64,000 nt of DNA from JACKBC01 sp041391125 (GTDB lineage Bacteria; Chloroflexota; Anaerolineae; Caldilineales; Caldilineaceae): the NCBI GenBank assembly GCA_041391125.1, contig JAWKON010000016.1, positions 79,460 through 143,459 of the forward strand, given 5' to 3'. Shown here piece after piece: positions 58,692 through 64,000 of this stretch. Every line of letters begins with the position of its first letter. The stretch's first letter is position 1. The translations under genes were made by a program, and so were the position numbers. The notes under the pieces are model-generated. The model ran no database searches. It was not told where the DNA came from and saw only the letters and a list, made by a program, of their open reading frames with translations.

Positions 58692-59981
58692 ATGTCAACA
58701 ACAATACAACAACCACAAGAAAAAAACTCCATGCTTAACGTGCTATCCCTGCGCGATTTTCGATTGCTCTTTGCCGGGGTGGCCACTTCACTGCTGGGCG
58801 ATCAATTTACCCTGATTGCCACGCCCTGGCTGGTGCTGCAACTCACCGGTGATCCGCTGGCGCTCGGTATTGTGCTGGCGTTGGAGGGCATTCCGCGCGC
58901 GCTCTTTATGCTCTTTGGCGGCGCGATTACGGACCGCTTTTCGCCGCGCGTGATCATGCTGGCGGCGGACATTGTCCGTTTGGTGCTGGTTGCCCTGCTG
59001 GCCATCGTGGTCTTTGCCGGTACGGTGCAACTGTGGATGGTCTATGCCTTCAGCCTGGGCTTTGGGTTGGTGGCCGGCTTTGCCGTGCCGGCCGGGAACA
59101 GCATTGTGCCGCTGCTGGTCAAAGAAGAAGATTTGCAGGCCGGCAATTCGCTGGTCATGGGGGTGGGACAGTTGGCCGGCTTTATTGGCCCGTTTCTAGC
59201 TGGTATCCTCATTGGCCGCTATGCGGAATCGCTGGTGGGGATCGGGTTGGCCTTGGCGATTGACGCTGCTACCTTTGCCCTCTCGGCGCTGACGCTCTGG
59301 TTGATGCGTGGCGGCGGCAAGCTCGCCGCTTCAGCCGATGATGCAGAAAAGGAAAGTGTCTGGGCCGAGATTGTCGCCGGTCTGCGCTATGCGTGGCGTG
59401 ATCAAGCGCTGCGGCTGATCTTTCTGCTGATTGCCGCCATCAACTTCCTCTTTGTGGGCCCCATTCTGGTGGGGATTCCGGTCTTGGCTGAACAACGGCT
59501 GCCCGAAGGCGCGGTCGCGTTTGGCATGCTCATGTCCGCTTTTGCGGTGGGCAACCTGGTCGGCTTTTTACTGGCCGGCGCGCTCCCCCGTCCCAGTGGC
59601 CGGATTATGCGGTTTCTGCTGATTACGCTGCTGGCCGCGTTTGGCATCGCCACAGGCTTGATTGGGGTTATCTCTGTCACCTGGCTCGATTTTGGTTTGA
59701 TGCTGCTACTTGGGTTGGGCGTCGGGTACGTCACCATCATTCTCTTCACCTGGATCCAAACGCGCACACCCAAAACCATGCTGGGCCGCGTGATGAGTCT
59801 ATTGATGTTATCGAGCGCCGGCTTGATTCCCATTTCACAAGCGCTCGCGGGCGCGGTGATCATGTGGAACCTGATGGTGCTCTTTGCGCTGGCCGGCGGC
59901 CTGTTCGTGTTGGTCACGTTGTGGGCGGCCTTCCAGCCGGCGCTGGTTACGGTTAGTGAAAGTCTGGCCGCACAGAACTGA
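58692..59981 (+). CDS. MFS exporter (MFS_3 / enterobactin-exporter type)
   Basis: The 429-residue protein with twelve hydrophobic segments begins with LRDFRLLFAGVATSLLGDQF, typical of the MFS_3 group. GAITDRFSPRVIMLAADIVR is the motif A loop and QTRTPKTMLGRVMSLLML the matching loop of the second half. The group exports siderophores, macrolides and other hydrophobic molecules. Start ATG 58692 is one base after the ATPase stop, so it belongs to the TetR-controlled set. Having both an ABC and an MFS exporter suggests a shared substrate class. Confidence 0.9.
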   Translation: MSTTIQQPQEKNSMLNVLSLRDFRLLFAGVATSLLGDQFTLIATPWLVLQLTGDPLALGIVLALEGIPRALFMLFGGAITDRFSPRVIMLAADIVRLVLVALLAIVVFAGTVQLWMVYAFSLGFGLVAGFAVPAGNSIVPLLVKEEDLQAGNSLVMGVGQLAGFIGPFLAGILIGRYAESLVGIGLALAIDAATFALSALTLWLMRGGGKLAASADDAEKESVWAEIVAGLRYAWRDQALRLIFLLIAAINFLFVGPILVGIPVLAEQRLPEGAVAFGMLMSAFAVGNLVGFLLAGALPRPSGRIMRFLLITLLAAFGIATGLIGVISVTWLDFGLMLLLGLGVGYVTIILFTWIQTRTPKTMLGRVMSLLMLSSAGLIPISQALAGAVIMWNLMVLFALAGGLFVLVTLWAAFQPALVTVSESLAAQN

Positions 59982-60233
59982 TCTGGGGTCTCGTTCTGCA
60001 AAGTTTAACACTTTCCATATTTCATTTTGCAAGTCGAACGTGACCTGAATGTTGGGGGTGCGTCCCAAATTTTGGGGCAATATTGCGGGCCGCGCCGCCT
60101 CTCCCTGATTTGGCGCTTTAGCGCCAAATCTGTCCCTCCCCACCATGTGGAGAGGGACGCGGCGCCCCCGCAGGGTGCAGAGCCGGGAGAGGCGTCTCCC
60201 CCATTGGGGATGCACCCGGATGTTGGATGACGA
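59982..60233. other. Gene-free spacer with palindrome GATTTGGCGC-TTTA-GCGCCAAATC
   Basis: No gene seen. GATTTGGCGC (60107-60116) and GCGCCAAATC (60121-60130) form a perfect hairpin, and GCCGCCTCTCCCTG pairs loosely with GAGAGGGACGCGGC on its outer side. It may end the MFS transcript. Confidence 0.5.
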
Positions 60234-60263
60234 TTGCGGGCGTGGAACACAATATGCTATACT
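60234..60263 (+). promoter_or_regulatory. Probable promoter of the MalT-like regulator
   Basis: TTGCGG (60234-60239), 18-bp spacer, TATACT (60258-60263). It lies 55 bp before the ATG at 60318. Confidence 0.45.
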
Positions 60264-60317
60264 TAAGACTCCCATGACGTAGAGTAATCTCCCCTTTTGC
60301 TGACCAGGCGGGACAAT

Positions 60318-63026
60318 ATGTCTATTCCAATCCTGCAAACCAAACTCTACCTCCCCCCTCCGCGTCCGCAACTGATTGCCCGCGCCCATCTGATCGAGCG
60401 GCTCAATGCCGGGCTTGATCGCAAACTTACGCTGGTCGCTGCCCAAGCCGGCGCCGGTAAGACAACGCTGGTCAGCGCCTGGCTGGCCCACCTTGACCGG
60501 CCCGCGGCCTGGCTGGCTCTGGATGAAGCCGATAGCGAGCCAGGTCGCTTTGGGCTCTATGTGATTGCCGCCCTACAAACCATCGATCGCGCATTGGGCC
60601 GCGCCGCGCAGAGTGTGTTGGAAGCCTCTGGCGCACCGGCGGTTGATGTGCTCTTGACCAGCTTGATCAATGACATTGCCACGCTGACGATGCCGATCAT
60701 TCTGGTGTTGGACGATTATCATTTTATCAATCATGCTCTGATCCATGAGGCCTTGGGTTTTCTGGTCGACCATTTGCCCCCCCAACTTCATCTGGTGTTG
60801 CTCACGCGCGAAGACCCGCCGCTGCCGCTTGCCCGCTGGCGGGTGCGTCAACAATTGACCGAATTACGCGCGCATGATCTCCGCTTTAATAGTGCAGAAG
60901 CGCAACTATTTCTCAATGAGACGATGGGGCTGGGGTTGCAAGCAGACGCAATTAACACCTTAATACGGCGCACCGAAGGGTGGGTGGCCGGCTTGCAGTT
61001 GGCGGCCCTATCACTGCAAAATTTGACCGACACAGCAGGCTTTATCGAGCATTTTGCTGGTGATGATCGCTATCTGGTCGATTATTTGCTGGCCGAGGTG
61101 CTCGAGCGCCAACCGCCGGTGATTCAACAGTTTCTGTTGCAGACCTCGATCTTGGGCCGCCTCTCAGCCCCCCTCTGCAATGCCGTCACAGGACGGACAG
61201 ACTGCTTAGCGATTTTGATGAAGTTGGAGCAAGCCAATCTCTTCTTAGTGCCGCTGGATAACCGGCGTGAATGGTATCGCTATCATCAACTCTTTCGCGA
61301 TCTGCTGCGGCTTCAGCTTCAAGAAGAGTACAAAACGGCCGAAGTCAATGCATACCATCAGAGAGCCGCGCGCTGGTTCACAGACCAAGAGAGCATTGGT
61401 GAAGCCGTTTATCATTATTTGGCCGCACAAGACTTTGTGGCCGCCGCTCAGGTGATTGAGAAAATCGGCATTCATTGGATTGTCCGCGGCCACTTGCGCC
61501 AGGTGTTGGCCTGGCTGGATCACTTTCCTGAAGATGTGCTGCACAGCCGCCCGTTGCTCTGCGTTTGCAAAGCCTGGGCGCTAAATGTTAGCGGCCAGCC
61601 GACAGAAGTGGATCAATTGCTGGCCATTGCGCAAGAAACGCTGCCCACAGCGCCGGCTGACCAGCAGCGTGAGATTTGTGGGTTAATCAACACCGTGCGC
61701 GCCTATTTGGCCCGCAACCACGGCAAAATGGCGGAGTCAATGGTTTGGCTGCGCCGAGCCGTAGCCGACTTACCGGAGAGCAATCTCCTTGTGCGCTGCG
61801 CGGTCAATTTAAATTTAGGCTTCAACTATTCGATCATCGGTGAACTGACCTTGGCTGATCAGGCACTGGCGGCGGCCATTGACGAAAGCCGGCAGTCTGA
61901 AGCCATCTACATTCATCTCATCGCCCTGGCGCTGCGGGCGAATGTCTATGTTGCCCAGGGCAAATTACAGGCGGCGAAGCGGCTTTGCCAGGAGACGATT
62001 GACATGGGCTTGGCCCAAAATGGCGGACGTCCCTTTCCGGCCGCTGGTTATGGCTACGCCTGGCTGGGGTATGTCCTTTACGAACAAAATGATCTCGTTG
62101 GTGCTGAAAAACATCTGCGGCAAGCGATTGTTTGCAGTGAATTGATCGGCGACTGGAGCATGAATCGACGCGGGCTATTGCCATTGGCCTGGTTGAAGCA
62201 GATGCAGGGGCGGCCGGAAGAAGCGCAGGCGTTGTGGCAGCAGGCGCTCACGGTTGTGCAAAAAGCCCGCGATGCGTATGTGGAAGCTCAACTCCGGGTT
62301 CACCAAGCGCGGCTCAGCTTGGCGCAGGTTGCCATGACTCCCGATGATCAAGCCAGCCTAGCCGCCGCCAATCGCTGGGCGGCAACGTACCGCCAACAGC
62401 AGGCCGAACCACGAAACTACACACAAGCGCCGGCACAAATGACACTGGCCTGGCTGGAGGTTCTGCAAGGCCAAGTGCAAGATGCACTCAGCCGTTTGGC
62501 CGCCATGGCAGATGGTGCAGCGGCGAAAGGACAAAATGAGAACCTCATCCGCATCCAAACGCTGCAAGCACTTGCGCATCACGCCGCAGGCGATACGGAA
62601 TCTGCGTTGGACAGTCTGCATCATGCCTTAACCCGTGGCGCCCCGCAAGGTTACCTCCGCACCTTTGTCGACTACGGCCCAGCCATGCAGCAACTGCTGC
62701 AACATGCCGCGGCTGCCAACATGGCGCCGATATATGTCGGGCAACTGCTGGCGGCCTTTTCACCAAATGCAAAGATCACTCCCCCCACACCACCGCAAGC
62801 CCCAATCCCCGGTCCCCAATCCCCCCAACTTGTCGAGCCGCTCAATGCGCGCGAAACCCAGATCCTGCGTCTGATGGCCGCCGGTTTGATGCACCAACAG
62901 ATTGCCGACGAACTCTATCTTGCGCTCAATACAGTGAAGTGGCACGCCCGCAATCTGTACGGTAAACTGGGCGTATCGCGCCGTGGCGCGGCCATTCAAC
63001 GGGCGCGGGAGTTGAATCTGCTGTAA
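60318..63026 (+). CDS. LuxR-family ATP-dependent regulator, MalT type
   Basis: A 902-residue STAND-type regulator. ILQTKLYLPPPRPQLIAR begins the family N-terminus. Walker A is TLVAAQAGAGKTTLVSAWL (about 38-56) and Walker B is PIILVLDDYHFI. A winged-helix region and about 12 TPR-like helical repeats (residues 370-800) follow. The C-terminal LuxR helix-turn-helix is LNARETQILRLMAAGLMHQQ with LALNTVKWHARNLYGKLGV. It should bind a ligand and ATP to activate genes. Between the TPR part and the HTH a linker (TPPTPPQAPIPGPQSPQL) is translated from C-rich repeat sequence. It may act on the downstream protease gene. Confidence 0.93.
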   Translation: MSIPILQTKLYLPPPRPQLIARAHLIERLNAGLDRKLTLVAAQAGAGKTTLVSAWLAHLDRPAAWLALDEADSEPGRFGLYVIAALQTIDRALGRAAQSVLEASGAPAVDVLLTSLINDIATLTMPIILVLDDYHFINHALIHEALGFLVDHLPPQLHLVLLTREDPPLPLARWRVRQQLTELRAHDLRFNSAEAQLFLNETMGLGLQADAINTLIRRTEGWVAGLQLAALSLQNLTDTAGFIEHFAGDDRYLVDYLLAEVLERQPPVIQQFLLQTSILGRLSAPLCNAVTGRTDCLAILMKLEQANLFLVPLDNRREWYRYHQLFRDLLRLQLQEEYKTAEVNAYHQRAARWFTDQESIGEAVYHYLAAQDFVAAAQVIEKIGIHWIVRGHLRQVLAWLDHFPEDVLHSRPLLCVCKAWALNVSGQPTEVDQLLAIAQETLPTAPADQQREICGLINTVRAYLARNHGKMAESMVWLRRAVADLPESNLLVRCAVNLNLGFNYSIIGELTLADQALAAAIDESRQSEAIYIHLIALALRANVYVAQGKLQAAKRLCQETIDMGLAQNGGRPFPAAGYGYAWLGYVLYEQNDLVGAEKHLRQAIVCSELIGDWSMNRRGLLPLAWLKQMQGRPEEAQALWQQALTVVQKARDAYVEAQLRVHQARLSLAQVAMTPDDQASLAAANRWAATYRQQQAEPRNYTQAPAQMTLAWLEVLQGQVQDALSRLAAMADGAAAKGQNENLIRIQTLQALAHHAAGDTESALDSLHHALTRGAPQGYLRTFVDYGPAMQQLLQHAAAANMAPIYVGQLLAAFSPNAKITPPTPPQAPIPGPQSPQLVEPLNARETQILRLMAAGLMHQQIADELYLALNTVKWHARNLYGKLGVSRRGAAIQRARELNLL

Positions 63027-63065
63027 CTGCTCAATCAATGTCATTAAGTTAGCAGTTATCAGTCC

Positions 63066-63122
63066 CCAGTTTTCAGTAGTCAGTCTCGACATACACACTG
63101 AAAACTGAGCACTGAAAACTGG
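63066..63122. terminator. Stem-loop CCAGTTTTCAGT...ACTGAAAACTGG
   Basis: CCAGTTTTCAGT (63066-63077) pairs with ACTGAAAACTGG (63111-63122); another copy of the right arm, ACTGAAAACTGAG, lies between. It follows the MalT-like gene. Confidence 0.6.
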
Positions 63123-63225
63123 TTCCTTTGACAAGATATTTGCTTAACTTAACGATATTGAAGCAGCAGTAACGCAGAAAGCAGCACTTCGAAATTGAAC
63201 CTCACTACTATTCAAGGAGACTAGC

Positions 63226-64000
63226 ATGAAAACAAAACTAGTGACCATCGTGTTGACGGCTCTGTTTACGCTGAGCGCAATACTGCCGGCATCAGTTTGG
63301 GCGGCGCCGGCCGCCGACCTGAGCACCGTGGCTACATCTGTAGCTCGCATTGAAGTCTTCGATTCTGCCGGTGACGTTATCGGCGTTGGTTCGGGCTCCA
63401 TTATTGACAGCCGCGGGCTTGTGCTCACCAACTATCATGTGATTGAAGCAAGTGCAGAGACCAACTATATGGTTGGCGTCCAGGTTCCCACGTCGGTGCG
63501 GTCGAACGAATTTACACCCTATTCTGGGTATGTTTCGGCGGTTGATGCGGAACTCGATCTGGCGGTGGTGCAAATTGTGGCGACTCTCGATTGGAAACCT
63601 GTTGAGGCGCTGACATTTCCCGCTCTTGCGCTGGGTGATTCCGATGCGCTAGAGTTGGGCGAAGAAGTTATCGCCATCGGCTATCCGGATATTAGCGTGC
63701 TGCACCTGGCAACCACGCGCGGCAACATTGCCGGTTTTATGGAAGACCCGGGCTGGATTCTATCGGACGTAGTAACCTCCAATGGCAACAGCGGCGGCGC
63801 CCTAACCAATCTTAACGAAGAGCTGGTGGCAATTCCCAGCATGGTAAACACCGGGGCCAATTCCGGCTCCACCATGTCCTATGCCCGCCCTGTCAACCTG
63901 GCCATGCCGCTAATTGAGACTGCGCTGGGTTCATACGAGAAGGTCGCCAATGTCGTGTTTAGCCAGAGCGCTCAGACGGTGGGTAACCATTCACCAGCAG
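63226..64000 (+). CDS. Secreted HtrA-like trypsin-fold serine protease (partial)
   Basis: ATG 63226 follows AAGGAGA. MKTKLVTIVLTALFTLSAIL followed by PASVWA is a signal peptide with an Ala-x-Ala cleavage site. The protease domain shows GSGSIIDSRGLVLTNYHVIE (catalytic His), AELDLAVVQI (Asp) and SDVVTSNGNSGGALTN (Ser within GNSGG), as in the HtrA/DegP group. The frame stays open to the window end, so PDZ domains or other C-terminal parts are not seen. It should act outside the cytoplasmic membrane in degrading or processing proteins. The position after the MalT-like regulator is suggestive only. Confidence 0.9.
   Translation, partial: MKTKLVTIVLTALFTLSAILPASVWAAPAADLSTVATSVARIEVFDSAGDVIGVGSGSIIDSRGLVLTNYHVIEASAETNYMVGVQVPTSVRSNEFTPYSGYVSAVDAELDLAVVQIVATLDWKPVEALTFPALALGDSDALELGEEVIAIGYPDISVLHLATTRGNIAGFMEDPGWILSDVVTSNGNSGGALTNLNEELVAIPSMVNTGANSGSTMSYARPVNLAMPLIETALGSYEKVANVVFSQSAQTVGNHSPA

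Noticed and set aside
63128..63160. Promoter TTGACA before the secreted protease
   Set aside because: The minus-35 box is perfect, but no acceptable minus-10 lies at 16-19 bp spacing.

Overview
The window looks like a chromosomal segment of a Chloroflexota bacterium (Anaerolineae/Caldilinea-like). This placement is inferred from gene content and style, not from a marker tree: F420/deazaflavin-type oxidoreductases, large MalT-like LuxR regulators, YidC with a lipoprotein signal, Thr/Pro-rich secreted proteins, many intergenic palindromic repeats, and moderately GC-rich codon use. I see no rRNA, tRNA, CRISPR array or insertion sequence.

Layout. 1-2.7 kb (minus): two secreted or anchored Pro/Thr-rich proteins and the biotin ligase birA. 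3-10.9 kb (plus): membrane proteins, a hexapeptide acyltransferase, then an acyl-CoA carboxylase set (carboxyltransferase, biotin carboxylase, biotin carrier) interrupted by a broken BglII-family endonuclease and an unknown gene. 11-20 kb: a phosphodiesterase, a GT39-like glycosyltransferase, a glutaryl-CoA-dehydrogenase-like enzyme, an MFS exporter, two F420-type oxidoreductases and a TlpA-like thioredoxin lipoprotein. 20.2-29.3 kb (minus): a 2-oxoacid dehydrogenase set (E1beta, E2, cysteine-less E3-like protein; no E1alpha visible), an HTH regulator, priA and a long disordered/coiled-coil membrane protein. 29.5-36.2 kb (plus): the origin-proximal core rpmH-rnpA-yidD-yidC-jag, then a pfkB-type kinase, parA, parB and an APH(3')-like kinase. 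36.2-41.7 kb: a split TPP decarboxylase, a cyclase-family hydrolase, Uma2, a zinc alcohol dehydrogenase, a truncated acyltransferase and a phosphotransferase. 42-53.3 kb (plus): a TerB-like protein, then an ABC-2 exporter with two permeases, a NarL-type two-component system, a membrane serine hydrolase and a CPBP protease. 53.5-60 kb: a TetR regulator with palindromic operators in front of itself and in front of an SDR / FtsX-type permease / LolD-type ATPase / MFS set. 60.3-64 kb: a MalT-like LuxR regulator and a secreted HtrA-like protease cut by the window end.

Two properties cut across the window. First, many genes are broken by small indels that can be followed frame to frame (carboxyltransferase, E2, rpmH tail, alcohol dehydrogenase, both ABC-2 permeases, histidine kinase, serine hydrolase and others). 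Several compensate each other or sit in homopolymers and they hit genes normally needed, so sequencing or assembly error is at least as likely as true decay. Frameshifted genes are given here over their full extent. Type CDS is used when one or two likely artefactual indels interrupt them, and pseudogene when there are many breaks or a real truncation.

Second, the intergenic spaces carry at least eight families of dispersed, mostly palindromic repeats. One family with an 89-bp unit occurs in three of the four head-to-head (divergent) promoter regions. Several repeats run into coding sequence and supply C-terminal tails or linkers.
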